Source of the DNA: Flaviflagellibacter sp963786225 | GTDB lineage: Bacteria > Pseudomonadota > Alphaproteobacteria > Rhizobiales > Methylopilaceae | Direction: 5' to 3' | DNA: 64,000 nt | Assembly: GCA_963786225.1 (NCBI GenBank) | Contig: CAWAYQ010000032.1 | Coordinates: forward strand, 62,001 to 126,000 | Part shown: positions 27,984 through 37,076 of the stretch, in pieces | Layout of the letters: each line of letters opens with the position of its first letter | Numbering within the stretch: the first letter of the stretch is position 1 | Position numbers and translations under genes: made by a program | The notes under the pieces: model-generated | The model's database searches: none | The model's input: the letters and a program-made list of their open reading frames with translations, nothing else | What the model was told of the DNA's origin: nothing

Positions 27984-29456
27984 ATGACCCGTCGTCCTCT
28001 CAGTCTTCTGGTTCTGTTCGGCGCCGCCGCTTTGGTGCTCGCCGGCTGCGAGACCGATTCGGCGAGCACGAAGAGCTTCCAGCCGATCCCCGACAAGACG
28101 CTCGCTCTGATGAAACAGAAGGGCATGACGCGCCGGGATCCGATCCTGATGCGCATCTACAAGGAAGAGAGCCAGCTCGAGATCTGGAAGCGGACCGAGA
28201 AGGGCCGCTACGCCCATCTCAAGACCTATGAGATCTGCCGCTGGTCGGGCACGCTCGGGCCGAAAAAGGTCGAGGGCGACGGCCAGTCGCCGGAGGGCTT
28301 CTACCAGGTGACGCCGGGTCAGATGAACCCGAAGTCGGCCTATTATCTTTCTTTCAATCTCGGCTTTCCGAACACGTTCGACAAAAGCCTCGGCCGCACC
28401 GGCGCGCATCTGATGGTCCACGGCGACTGCTTGTCCAAGGGCTGCTACGCAATGACCGACAAGCAGATCGCCGAGGTCTATTCGATCGCGCGCGAAGCGC
28501 TGAACGCCGGCCAGCCTTCCTTCCAGGTCCAGGCGCTGCCGTTCCGCATGACGGCCGAAAACATGGCCCGCCGCCGCGACGACAAGAATTTCGAGTTCTG
28601 GCAGAACCTCAAAGAGGGCACCGACCATTTCGAGGTCACGCACGTCGAGCCGAAGGTGAATGTCTGCGGCAAGAAATATGTGTTCGACGCCGAGGCCAAG
28701 AACGGCGGCACGTTCGACCCGAACGCGGCCTGCCCGGAATACGAAGTCAATCCGGCCATCGCCATGGCGGTCGCGGGCAAGGAAAAGCAGGACAACGAGA
28801 AGTTCGCCAAGCTTGTCTCCGGCGGCCTCCAGATCGCCGAAGCCTATGTGCCGCAGAACGGCCGCGAGCGCCGCACGCTCGAGGAACCGATCAAGCGTCC
28901 GCAGCCGGTCGTGATGGTCGCCAAGGCCGAGTCCGAGCCGAAGGGCAGCTTCGCGCTCGCAATGGCCAGCAGCACCGGGTCGGCCGTACCGATGCCGGTT
29001 CCCTCGCCCTATGCCTCGGCGCAGCCGAAGCCGCAGAAATCCGGCAGCGCGTTTGCCTGGCTGCGGGGGGACGCGGAACCCAATACCGCGGGCACGCCGC
29101 CGGCCAGTACGACGCCCCCGCAAAGCGCGGCAATGACGGTCGCGATCGCCGACACACGCCACACGGCCGTGCCCGGCCAGCCCGTGGCCGCGTCGTTCGC
29201 GCCCGTCTCCAAGGAAAAGCCCTTCTACAAGAGGTGGCTCAGCTTCGGCGGGGACAAACAGGAGCCTGCGCACGTTGCTCCCGTGCCCCATCCGCAAAGC
29301 GCGGCAGCGTCCGTACCTGCGCCGGCCCCGCGTCCCGCATCCATTTCGGCTCCGACGCCTCACCCGCAGACAGCTCAGCCTGTCCAGGCCCAGCCTGCGC
29401 CGGAGCAACATGGGTTCGGCGCCGCGCCGATCCTGCCGACCGGCGGCTTCCAGTAA
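27984..29456 (+). CDS. L,D-transpeptidase-family lipoprotein (YafK-type) with long Pro/Ala tail
   Basis: About 490 residues. A signal sequence ends in the lipobox LAGC, so it is probably a lipid-anchored envelope protein. The N-terminal half is a YkuD/L,D-transpeptidase domain: WKRTEKGRYAHLKTYEICRW, GDGQSPEGFYQV, and the catalytic stretch HLMVHGDCLSKGCYAMTD, with His and the Cys nucleophile in S-K-G-C-Y. These enzymes form or edit 3-3 cross-links or attach proteins to peptidoglycan. The C-terminal 200 residues are low-complexity Ala/Pro/Gln-rich and probably span the periplasm. ATG 27984 is chosen over GTG 27954 because the signal peptide starts there. A strong terminator follows. Confidence 0.9.
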   Translation: MTRRPLSLLVLFGAAALVLAGCETDSASTKSFQPIPDKTLALMKQKGMTRRDPILMRIYKEESQLEIWKRTEKGRYAHLKTYEICRWSGTLGPKKVEGDGQSPEGFYQVTPGQMNPKSAYYLSFNLGFPNTFDKSLGRTGAHLMVHGDCLSKGCYAMTDKQIAEVYSIAREALNAGQPSFQVQALPFRMTAENMARRRDDKNFEFWQNLKEGTDHFEVTHVEPKVNVCGKKYVFDAEAKNGGTFDPNAACPEYEVNPAIAMAVAGKEKQDNEKFAKLVSGGLQIAEAYVPQNGRERRTLEEPIKRPQPVVMVAKAESEPKGSFALAMASSTGSAVPMPVPSPYASAQPKPQKSGSAFAWLRGDAEPNTAGTPPASTTPPQSAAMTVAIADTRHTAVPGQPVAASFAPVSKEKPFYKRWLSFGGDKQEPAHVAPVPHPQSAAASVPAPAPRPASISAPTPHPQTAQPVQAQPAPEQHGFGAAPILPTGGFQ

Positions 29457-29474
29457 CAAAGTCCGAACCGGACA

Positions 29475-29506
29475 TAAAAAAGGGCCGCGCGAGCGGCCCT
29501 TTTTTA
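29475..29506. terminator. Bidirectional rho-independent terminator
   Basis: A GC-rich stem AGGGCCGC (29481-29488) / GCGGCCCT with a 4-base loop, flanked by an A-run on the left and a T-run on the right. It can end transcription of both the transpeptidase gene (plus) and secA (minus), which converge here. Confidence 0.93.
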
Positions 29507-29529
29507 TGTGTTGTATGTGCGGCGGTTCG

Positions 29530-32319
29530 TCAGAACTTGCCGTGGCAGTGCTTGAACTTCTTGCCGGAGCCGCACGGGCACAGCGCGTTGCGAGGTACCT
29601 TTCCCCATGTCGACGGATCGTTACGGTCGACACCCGGAGGCAGCGCTTCGGGTTCGGCGTTCCCAACATCGTCTTCGCCGGTGAACGGGTTGACGTGATG
29701 GGCTTCCATCTCGGGAAGCTCTTCCTGCTGCTGCACCAGTTCGACGCGAGCGAGCTGGCCGGTGACGAGTTGACGCAGGCGCCCGAGCATGATCTGGAAC
29801 AGATCGAAGGCCTCGGTCTTGTATTCGTTCAGCGGGTCGCGCTGTCCATATCCGCGCAGGCCGATGACCTGACGCAGATGATCGAGCGTCGAAATGTGCT
29901 CGCGCCACAAGCCGTCGAGGGTCTGCAAAACGACCGCCTTCTCGATATGGCGCATCACTTCGGGTCCGAAGCGCGCAGCCTTCGCGGCCATCATTTCGTC
30001 GCTCGCATTCTTGATGCGTTCGCGAATTTCCTCGTCGGCGATGCCTTCTTCCTTGGCCCAGTCTTCGATCGGGAGAAGGAGGCCGGCATGCTCCTCGACA
30101 TCCTGCGCGAGGCCGGCCGAATCCCATTGTTCGGCATAGGCGTTTTGGGGGATGCGCGCGGACACGATGTCGTCGATGACGCCATGCCGCATATCGGCGA
30201 CGGTCTCGGCGAGATCGGTTTCTTCGATCAGCTCGCGCCGCTGCTCGAACACGACCTTGCGCTGGTCGTTCATGACGTTGTCGTATTTCAGCACATTCTT
30301 GCGGATGTCGAAGTTGCGCGCCTCGACCTTCTTCTGCGACCGCTCCACCGCCTTGTTGATCCAGGGATGGATGATCGCTTCGCCGTCTTTGAGGCCCAGC
30401 TTCTGCAGCATGCCGTCCATGCGGTCGGAGCCGAAGATGCGCATCAGATCGTCCTGTATGGACAGGAAGAACTTGGAGCGGCCGGGATCGCCCTGGCGGC
30501 CCGAACGGCCGCGCAGCTGGTTGTCGATGCGCCGGCTTTCGTGACGCTCCGTGCCGATGATGTAGAGCCCGCCGGGCCGCTCGATCTTCTTGCCCTTGTC
30601 GAGTTCGATGATTTCGTTCGAATGCAGCACGATCTCGCGGAACTTCGCGATCTCGGCCCCAATCTCCTCGGCCTTGTTTGCGCGCTTGTCCTCTTCGAGG
30701 TTCGCGGTTTCCTGCGCGACGCGCATATCGAGATTGCCGCCGAGTTTGATGTCGGTGCCGCGGCCCGCCATGTTGGTCGCGATGGTGATCGCGCCCGGCA
30801 CGCCGGCCTCGGCGACGATGAACGCCTCCTGCTCATGGAAACGGGCGTTCAGCACCGCGAATTGACGGCTCGGCTTGCCGGAGCGCGCGGAGGCGTAGAG
30901 CCGCTCGGCGGCGCCGGGCTCGGCGAAGTCGATCTGCTTGAACCCGCTCTGCTTCAGGAGGTCGGCAAGGAGTTCGGATTTTTCGATGCTTGCGGTGCCG
31001 ACGAGAATCGGCTGCAGACGCTCATGCGCGCGCTCGATCTCGGCGATGACGGCTTTGTATTTCTCGTCGGCCGTCCGGTAGACCTCGTCGTCCTCGTCCT
31101 GGCGCGCGACCGCGATGTTGGTCGGAACCTCCACGACGTCGAGGTTGTAAATGTCCATGAACTCGTCGGCTTCGGTCAGCGCGGTGCCGGTCATGCCGGC
31201 GAGCTTCTCGTACAGACGGAAATAGTTCTGGAAGGTGATCGAGGCGAGGGTCTGGTTCTCGGGCTGGATCGCGACGCGCTCCTTGGCCTCGAGGGCCTGG
31301 TGCAGACCTTCCGAATAGCGGCGGCCGGGCATCATGCGTCCGGTGAACTCGTCGATGATGACGATTTCGCCGTTGTGGACGATGTAGTCCTTGTCGCGCT
31401 GGAACAGTTTGTGGGCGCGCAGCGCCTGGCTGACGTGGTGGACGACCGAGACGTTCTCGACATCGTACAGGCTGTCGCCCTTCAGCATGCCGGCTTCCTT
31501 CAGCAGGCCTTCGAGGAATTCGTTGCCGTCCTCGGTGAGCGAGACCGCGCGCTGCTTCTCGTCGACCTCATAATGTTCCGGCAACAGTTTCGGCACGAAA
31601 GCGTCGAGCGAGACGTAAAGTTCGGAGCGGTCTTCGAGCGGCCCGGAAATGATGAGCGGCGTGCGCGCCTCGTCGACAAGGATGGAGTCGACTTCGTCCA
31701 CGATCGCGAAGAAATGCGGACGCTGCACCATCTGCGTAACTTCGTACTTCATATTGTCGCGAAGATAATCGAAGCCGAGTTCGTTGTTGGTCGCGTAGGT
31801 GACATCGCAATTGTAGGCGTCGCGGCGCTGGTCGTCGTCGAGGCCGTGGACGATGACGCCAGTGGTGAGCCCGAGGAAGGTGTAGATGCGGCCCATCCAT
31901 TCGGCGTCGCGGCGGGCGAGGTAATCGTTGACGGTGACGACATGGACGCCGCGCCCCATCAGCGCATTGAGATAGACCGGAAGCGTCGCAACGAGCGTTT
32001 TGCCTTCGCCGGTCTTCATTTCGGAAATGCCGCCCTCATGCAGCACAATGCCGCCGATGAGCTGGACGTCGAACGGGCGAAGGCCGAGCACGCGGTGGGC
32101 GGCCTCGCGGACCGTTGCGAAGGCCGGCACCAGAAGATCGTCGAGCGGCACGCCGTCGGCGATCTGGCGACGGAACTCTTCGGTCCGGGCGCGCAACTGT
32201 TCGTCGGTGAGAGCCTTTATCTCGGGCTCCAGTGCGTTGATCTGCGCGACCTTCGGCCGGTGGCCTTTCAGGCGGCGGTCGTTGGATGAGCCAAACAGCT
32301 TGTTAAGTGCGCCAAGCAT
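29530..32319 (-). CDS. secA: SecA, preprotein translocase ATPase
   Basis: The motor ATPase that drives Sec-dependent export at SecYEG. 929 residues, full length. N-terminal NBD1 with Walker A MKTGEGKTLVA, the preprotein crosslinking region, the DEVDSILVDEARTPLIISG segment, and NBD2 with GTDIKLGGN and GRSGRQGDPG. The C-terminus carries the zinc-binding linker CPCGSGKKFKHCHGKF (C-x-C-x8-C-H), which binds SecB and phospholipid. The ATG at 32319 starts MLGALNKLFG as in other SecA proteins; upstream in-frame sequence would add 31 unconserved residues. It is divergent from the parvulin gene. Confidence 0.98.
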   Translation of the reverse strand: MLGALNKLFGSSNDRRLKGHRPKVAQINALEPEIKALTDEQLRARTEEFRRQIADGVPLDDLLVPAFATVREAAHRVLGLRPFDVQLIGGIVLHEGGISEMKTGEGKTLVATLPVYLNALMGRGVHVVTVNDYLARRDAEWMGRIYTFLGLTTGVIVHGLDDDQRRDAYNCDVTYATNNELGFDYLRDNMKYEVTQMVQRPHFFAIVDEVDSILVDEARTPLIISGPLEDRSELYVSLDAFVPKLLPEHYEVDEKQRAVSLTEDGNEFLEGLLKEAGMLKGDSLYDVENVSVVHHVSQALRAHKLFQRDKDYIVHNGEIVIIDEFTGRMMPGRRYSEGLHQALEAKERVAIQPENQTLASITFQNYFRLYEKLAGMTGTALTEADEFMDIYNLDVVEVPTNIAVARQDEDDEVYRTADEKYKAVIAEIERAHERLQPILVGTASIEKSELLADLLKQSGFKQIDFAEPGAAERLYASARSGKPSRQFAVLNARFHEQEAFIVAEAGVPGAITIATNMAGRGTDIKLGGNLDMRVAQETANLEEDKRANKAEEIGAEIAKFREIVLHSNEIIELDKGKKIERPGGLYIIGTERHESRRIDNQLRGRSGRQGDPGRSKFFLSIQDDLMRIFGSDRMDGMLQKLGLKDGEAIIHPWINKAVERSQKKVEARNFDIRKNVLKYDNVMNDQRKVVFEQRRELIEETDLAETVADMRHGVIDDIVSARIPQNAYAEQWDSAGLAQDVEEHAGLLLPIEDWAKEEGIADEEIRERIKNASDEMMAAKAARFGPEVMRHIEKAVVLQTLDGLWREHISTLDHLRQVIGLRGYGQRDPLNEYKTEAFDLFQIMLGRLRQLVTGQLARVELVQQQEELPEMEAHHVNPFTGEDDVGNAEPEALPPGVDRNDPSTWGKVPRNALCPCGSGKKFKHCHGKF

Positions 32320-32580
32320 CAAAGCCTCGTGAGTGTCGCTGCCATAAGCGCGAAGGGGATACGCCGGGAAGGCGTCCTTGGCCGCAGGATCAGGGGCCGT
32401 TCTCGGCCCCAATTGGGTAAAAAAGTGAGTTGCGGGCGTTATTCCCCGAAATTTTGGCCATTCTTATCGGATGGACGAGGGAGAATTATGAACGCGTCCG
32501 AGGGTTGTCAATGCGACCCATTTTGGGCCAGTGTCCGGCGTCCGCGGCCCGAAGCGCCGCCTGACGAGGTATCAATCTCG

Positions 32581-33468
32581 ATGACGTGTGATCTTCCTGC
32601 CGTTTTCGGCCGTTTCGCCCGTGCTTTTGCCACGGCTTCCTTCGTCCTGGCCGCTACGGCCGCAATCGCGCAGACGCCGCCTCCGGCAGCGCCGGTCGAC
32701 CCGGATGCCGTGGTCGCAACGGTCGACGGCGAAAAGCTGACCGAGCGCGATGTCCAGATCGCCATCGACGAACTGGCTCCGGGCGGCGGAGCCGCCGTGG
32801 ATGACCAGAAGCGCGAGCAGATCATCGGCTTCCTGATCAATGTGAAGCTGGTGGCAAAGGCCGCCGAGAAGGCCAAACTGGGCGAGGGCGCCGAGTTCGA
32901 GACCCGGCTCAAATTCCTGCGCGACAAGGCCCTGATGCAGGCCTATCTGGAAAAGCTCGGCAAAGAGGGCGTCTCCGAAGAAGCGGTGAAAAAGGTCTAC
33001 GACGATACGATCAAGGAAATTAAGCCGGAACAGGAAGTTCACGCCCGGCACATCCTGGTCGAGACCGAGGAAGACGCCAAGAAGGCCGCCGAGCGCATCG
33101 CCAAGGGCGAGGATTTTGCCGTCGTCGCCAAGGAAATGTCGAAGGATCCAGGCTCGGGCGCCGAAGGCGGCGATCTCGGCTTCTTCACCAAGGAACAGAT
33201 GGTGCCGGAGTTCGCCGACGCGGCCTTCAAGATGGAGCCGGGCAAGGTGTCCGAGCCCGTGAAGTCGCAATATGGCTGGCACATCATCAAGGTCGAGGAA
33301 AAGCGCGAGCGCGCGGTGCCGAAGCTCGAAGAAGTGCGCGGCCAGATCGAGGACTACGTCCACAAGAAGGCCCAGGAAGACGCCGTCAAGAAACTGCTCG
33401 ATGAAGCCAAGGTCGAGCGCGTCGGCGGGCCGAAAAAGGCCGAAGAGCCGGCTCCGGCTCCGAAGTAG
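32581..33468 (+). CDS. PpiC-type parvulin peptidyl-prolyl isomerase, secreted
   Basis: A periplasmic folding factor of about 295 residues. Signal peptide ends near AAIA before QTPPPAAP; then a SurA-N-like helical region (about 40-130), then a rotamase domain: VHARHILVETEEDAKKAAER, FAVVAKEMSKDPGSGAEGGD, LGFFTKEQMVPEFADAAF and SQYGWHIIKVEEKRE. The start is ambiguous: ATG 32488 has the strong Shine-Dalgarno GAGGGAGA but gives a longer N-region before the signal peptide; I chose 32581, which has GAGG 10 bases upstream. argJ follows after 6 bases, so the two are probably cotranscribed. Confidence 0.9.
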   Translation: MTCDLPAVFGRFARAFATASFVLAATAAIAQTPPPAAPVDPDAVVATVDGEKLTERDVQIAIDELAPGGGAAVDDQKREQIIGFLINVKLVAKAAEKAKLGEGAEFETRLKFLRDKALMQAYLEKLGKEGVSEEAVKKVYDDTIKEIKPEQEVHARHILVETEEDAKKAAERIAKGEDFAVVAKEMSKDPGSGAEGGDLGFFTKEQMVPEFADAAFKMEPGKVSEPVKSQYGWHIIKVEEKRERAVPKLEEVRGQIEDYVHKKAQEDAVKKLLDEAKVERVGGPKKAEEPAPAPK

Positions 33469-33474
33469 ATCTCC

Positions 33475-34707
33475 ATGGGGGGTAAGGTCTCGCCATTGGC
33501 GCCGGAACGCTTTCCGGCGCTCCCCGCTCTGGCGGGGGTCAAGATCGCGACTGCCGAGGCCGGCATTCGCTACAAAGGCCGGACCGATGTTCTCCTGATG
33601 CTGTTCCAGCCGGGAACGACGGTCGCGGGCGTTTTCACAAAATCGAAGTGTCCGTCCGCCCCCGTCGACTGGTGTCGCGACGCGCTCAAGGCCGGGGCCG
33701 CGCGCGCTCTTGTCGTCAATTCAGGAAACGCCAATGCTTTCACCGGCAAGAAGGGCCGCGTCGCGACCAAGCTGACGGCCGAGCTCGCCGCCAAGGCCGT
33801 GGGCTGCCGGGAGGACGAGATTTTTCTCGCCTCGACCGGGGTGATCGGCGAGCCGCTCGACGCCTCGAAGTTCGACGGCGTGCTTGAGAGCCTTGCCCAA
33901 TCGGCTGCCGGCAATGGCTGGGAGAAGGCCGCCCGCGCCATCATGACCACCGACACGTTCCCGAAAGGGGCCACGGCCAGCCTCGATCTCGACGGCACGA
34001 TCGTCACGGTGTCGGGCATCGCCAAGGGCGCGGGCATGATCGCGCCGGATATGGCCACCATGCTGTCCTTCGTCGCGACCGACGCGCCGGTTTCCGCGTC
34101 GCTGCTGCAGCAGATTCTCAGCGAGACGACCGAAACGACGTTCAACTGCGTCACGGTCGACGGCGACACCTCGACCTCCGACACGCTGTTGGCGTTTGCG
34201 ACCGGGGCCGCCGGCGGCAAGCCGATCACCGACAACAAGGATCCGCGCGCCTACGCGCTGCAGGCCGCCTTTAACGCGGTTCTGGCCGACCTCACCCAAC
34301 AGGTCGCCCGGGATGGCGAGGGCGCAACGAAATTCGTGACGGTGCGCGTCGAAGGCGCGGAGAGCGATGCATCGGCGCGCAGGATCGCCCTGTCGATTGC
34401 CAACTCGCCGCTGGTAAAAACCGCGATCGCCGGCGAGGACGCCAATTGGGGCCGCGTCGTCATGGCCGTGGGTAAAGCGGGCGAGCCCGCCGACCGCGAC
34501 AGGCTTTCGATTTTCTTCGGCGGCATCCGCGTCGCGGTCGATGGCGAGCGCGATCCCGGCTACGATGAGGCCGAGATGTCGGCCTATATGAAAAATCAGG
34601 ACATCGAGGTCCGCGCCGAGCTCGGTCTCGGCAACGGCAAAGCCCGCGTCTGGACCTGCGATCTGACCGCCGAATATATCGCGATCAATGCCGACTACCG
34701 GTCCTGA
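33475..34707 (+). CDS. argJ: ArgJ, bifunctional glutamate N-acetyltransferase / amino-acid acetyltransferase
   Basis: Recycles the acetyl group from N-acetylornithine to glutamate in arginine synthesis. 410 residues, a typical length. The autoproteolysis site is visible in KGAGMIAPDMATMLSFVATD, where the Thr of ATM-L becomes the nucleophile of the beta chain. Other signatures: VVNSGNANAFTGKKG, IFLASTGVIGEPL, FNCVTVDGDTSTSDT and ANWGRVVMAVGKAGE. The mutT-like gene starts 20 bases before its stop. Both acetyltransferase activities are family knowledge and cannot be separated from sequence. Confidence 0.97.
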   Translation: MGGKVSPLAPERFPALPALAGVKIATAEAGIRYKGRTDVLLMLFQPGTTVAGVFTKSKCPSAPVDWCRDALKAGAARALVVNSGNANAFTGKKGRVATKLTAELAAKAVGCREDEIFLASTGVIGEPLDASKFDGVLESLAQSAAGNGWEKAARAIMTTDTFPKGATASLDLDGTIVTVSGIAKGAGMIAPDMATMLSFVATDAPVSASLLQQILSETTETTFNCVTVDGDTSTSDTLLAFATGAAGGKPITDNKDPRAYALQAAFNAVLADLTQQVARDGEGATKFVTVRVEGAESDASARRIALSIANSPLVKTAIAGEDANWGRVVMAVGKAGEPADRDRLSIFFGGIRVAVDGERDPGYDEAEMSAYMKNQDIEVRAELGLGNGKARVWTCDLTAEYIAINADYRS

Positions 34708-35116
34708 GAGCGCGGCGAAGCCGCTCCTTCTCGTCGCCGCCTGTGCTCTCGTCGATGCCGACGGCCGCGTGCTCCTGGCGCAGCGGCCGGAGGGCAAAAG
34801 CATGGCCGGGCTCTGGGAGTTTCCCGGCGGCAAGGTCGAGCCGGGCGAGACGCCGGAAGACACCCTGATCCGGGAACTGGCCGAGGAACTCGGGATCGAG
34901 GTCAAGCCCGCCTGCCTCGCGCCGCTGACCTTTGCGAGCCATTCCTATGAGGCCATGCACCTTCTGATGCCGCTCTATATCTGCCGGCGCTGGGACGGCA
35001 CGGCCCGGCCGCTTGAAGGGCAGATCCTGGCCTGGGTCGAGCCGAAGCGGCTGCGGACCTATCCCATGCCGCCCGCCGACGAACCTCTCATTCCGGCTTT
35101 GATCGATCTGTTGTAG
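34688..35116 (+). CDS. mutT: MutT-family Nudix hydrolase
   Basis: A 142-residue protein with a textbook Nudix box: GKVEPGETPEDTLIRELAEE followed by LGI. It also has the MutT-like LLAQRPEGKSMAGLWEFPGG before it and the late ADEPLIPAL segment. It probably cleans 8-oxo-dGTP from the nucleotide pool, as MutT does. It overlaps argJ by 20 bases and is followed by the pilin gene after 8 bases. Exact substrate preference cannot be told from sequence. Confidence 0.93.
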   Translation: MPTTGPESAAKPLLLVAACALVDADGRVLLAQRPEGKSMAGLWEFPGGKVEPGETPEDTLIRELAEELGIEVKPACLAPLTFASHSYEAMHLLMPLYICRRWDGTARPLEGQILAWVEPKRLRTYPMPPADEPLIPALIDLL

Positions 35117-35124
35117 AGGAAGGA

Positions 35125-35319
35125 ATGGTCCGGATGCGCGCCGTCACGATTCGATTTATTCGCGATTCCGGCGGCGCCACAGCCATCGAATATACGTTGA
35201 TCGTCGCCATACTCGGCGCCGGCCTCATTGCGGCTTTGGGCCTGCTTCAGGACGAATTCTGGACCCTTTTCACGGACAAGATCGGAAGTGCGCTGACGGG
35301 GGCCGGCGGTCAGGAGTGA
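35125..35319 (+). CDS. Flp/Fap-type pilin (orphan)
   Basis: A 64-residue type IVb prepilin. Short leader ending in the prepilin peptidase site region GGATAIEYTLI (Glu5-like residue and Tyr conserved in Flp pilins), followed by the hydrophobic helix VAILGAGLIAALGLL and a short C-terminal tail. Strong Shine-Dalgarno GAGGAAGGA before the ATG. No tad/cpa export genes (tadA, tadB, cpaA, rcpC) are in the window, so it depends on machinery elsewhere or is silent. Its stop overlaps the convergent methyltransferase by 10 bases. Confidence 0.88.
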   Translation: MVRMRAVTIRFIRDSGGATAIEYTLIVAILGAGLIAALGLLQDEFWTLFTDKIGSALTGAGGQE

Positions 35320-36197
35320 TCGCCGGGCTTCACGCCGCTCGGAATTTCAATCGCGCCGAGGGCGTCCGCAAGCCGCGCTTTCGCCGAGCCGGGCTTGAGC
35401 GGCTTTTGCTGGCTCTCATGCGGCGCCCAGCCGGACATCCAGACGATCTCGACCGTCACGCGCAGTCTGCCGTCGGGATCGGAGAATTTATCCCGATAGG
35501 CGGCGTCTAGCCGGGCAAATGTCTCGCGGCGCAGCGGTGTTCGCGCCCGCGCCAGCATTGAATTCGTCGCGCCGAGCGCCCGCAGGTCGCGGAACAGTCC
35601 GAACAGATCGCCATAGCGGACCGTGAGCCGGTCGGAATCGACGACCGGCAGTCCGAAACCCGCGCGTTGCAGCAGGGCGCCGAGGTCGCGGACATCGGCG
35701 AAGGGAATGACGCGCGGGCTGACGCCGCCGGTCGTTTCCGATTCAGCCTCCGCGAACGCCTGCCGCAGTTCGGTCAGCGTTTCGCCGCCGGCGACGGCGG
35801 CGAGAAAAAGCCCGTCCGGCTTCAGCGCCCGGCGGATCTGGACGAGGAGGCCCGGCAAATCTTCCGCCCAATGCAGCGCGAGCGCGGAGACGACGAGATC
35901 GAGCGAGGCCTCCTGAAACGGCAGGGCCTCGCCCTCGAAGGCGATATCGACGCCGCTTGCATCTCCGGCGCGAAGGACACGGCCCACGCTTTTCACGGAT
36001 TTCAGCGCCTCCGCGACGTCGGGGCCGGGACTGAGGAGATCGACCGCCAGCGGAAAATCGCGCAGCACCGGATGCAGCCGGTCGGCCAGCTCCCCGGCAA
36101 TGCGCGGCATCAGCACATCGTCGGCGAGGCCCGCTTTCGCGGCGCGGGCGAGGCGCGCGCGGCGCAGAGCGAGATCGAAAAGCGGGGGCGGGGACAT
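35310..36197 (-). CDS. SAM-dependent methyltransferase, BioC/NDUFAF5-like
   Basis: A 295-residue methyltransferase. The usual glycine-rich motif I is weakly conserved here, and an acidic position (DLVVSALALHWAEDLPGLL) identifies motif IV/post-I as in BioC and the mitochondrial NDUFAF5 family. PDGLFLAAVAGGETLTELRQAF is a family signature. NDUFAF5 proteins modify complex I subunits; BioC starts biotin synthesis. Neither function can be proven from context. An alternative ATG lies 3 codons upstream at 36206. It is divergent from comF. Confidence 0.84.
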   Translation of the reverse strand: MSPPPLFDLALRRARLARAAKAGLADDVLMPRIAGELADRLHPVLRDFPLAVDLLSPGPDVAEALKSVKSVGRVLRAGDASGVDIAFEGEALPFQEASLDLVVSALALHWAEDLPGLLVQIRRALKPDGLFLAAVAGGETLTELRQAFAEAESETTGGVSPRVIPFADVRDLGALLQRAGFGLPVVDSDRLTVRYGDLFGLFRDLRALGATNSMLARARTPLRRETFARLDAAYRDKFSDPDGRLRVTVEIVWMSGWAPHESQQKPLKPGSAKARLADALGAIEIPSGVKPGDHS

Positions 36198-36254
36198 ACC
36201 CGGCATATGCGCATGACCCGCGCCAAGGTCAATTTCCTCGGTTATGCTGAGGTC

Positions 36255-37034
36255 ATGACGTCGGAGGCGGAAACCTCGATCCCGCTCGGAACGCGCCTCG
36301 GGGCGGGGGTGAGGCATGTTGCGCGCGCCGCGCTCGATCTCATCCTGCCGCCGCTCTGCCTCGGCTGTGCCGTTCCGGTCGGATCGGCCGGAACGCTCTG
36401 CCCGAAATGCTGGACGGGCATGGAGTTCATCGCCCCTCCCTATTGTGAACGCCTCGGCACGCCGTTCTCGGCCGATCTCGGTTACGGGCTGATCTCGCCG
36501 AAAGCGATTGCCGAGCCGCCGGCTTTCGGGCGGGCGCGGGCGGTGGCGCGCTACGACGCGACGGCGCGCCTTCTCGTCCACCGGCTGAAATATTCCGACC
36601 GGCTCGATCTCTCCGCGACAATGGGGGGCCTCATGGCCCGGGCCGGCGTGGAGCTTCTGGCGGAGGCCGATCTTCTGGTCCCGGTGCCGCTGCACAAAAG
36701 ACGCCTCTGGGGGCGACGGTTCAACCAGGCGGGTGAGCTGGCCAAGGCCGTTTCACGCGAGACGGGTGTGCCCGTGGCCCATGAGGCGCTCGCCCGGGTG
36801 AAGGCGACCAAAAGCCAGGTCGGGCTGTCGGCGTCGGAGCGCGCGCGAAACCTTTCGGGCGCGTTCCGGCCGGGAGCCGGTGCGAAAGGGGTGCTGGCCG
36901 GACAGCGCGTGGTTCTGATCGACGACGTCATGACCACGGGATCGACGCTGAACAGCGCCGCCCGTGTGTTGCGGCGGGCCGGCGCCGCGGAGGTCGACGC
37001 CCTCGTCTTCGCGCTTGTCGCAGAGCGGGTCTGA
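36255..37034 (+). CDS. comF: ComF family phosphoribosyltransferase-like protein
   Basis: A 259-residue protein with the N-terminal double-zinc-ribbon-like region LPPLCLGCAVPVG and LCPKCW, then a phosphoribosyltransferase fold with VPVPLHKRRLWGRRFNQAGE and the PRPP-binding loop VVLIDDVMTTGSTLNSAARV. ComF proteins help natural transformation in some species; elsewhere the role is unknown. ATG 36255 follows GAGG. grxC starts 42 bases downstream on the same strand. Confidence 0.92.
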   Translation: MTSEAETSIPLGTRLGAGVRHVARAALDLILPPLCLGCAVPVGSAGTLCPKCWTGMEFIAPPYCERLGTPFSADLGYGLISPKAIAEPPAFGRARAVARYDATARLLVHRLKYSDRLDLSATMGGLMARAGVELLAEADLLVPVPLHKRRLWGRRFNQAGELAKAVSRETGVPVAHEALARVKATKSQVGLSASERARNLSGAFRPGAGAKGVLAGQRVVLIDDVMTTGSTLNSAARVLRRAGAAEVDALVFALVAERV

Positions 37035-37076
37035 CCTCATATCTTCACTCAGAACCAAGACTTAACCGGAGCCGGC

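Noticed and set aside
26816..28156. A 446-codon minus-strand frame over accA and the start of the transpeptidase gene
   Set aside because: Antisense to two clearly real genes and without a domain.
29275..32289. A very long reading frame of about 1,004 codons on the plus strand
   Set aside because: It lies antisense to secA, has no domain and its composition mirrors the SecA codons in reverse. It is an artefact of high GC.
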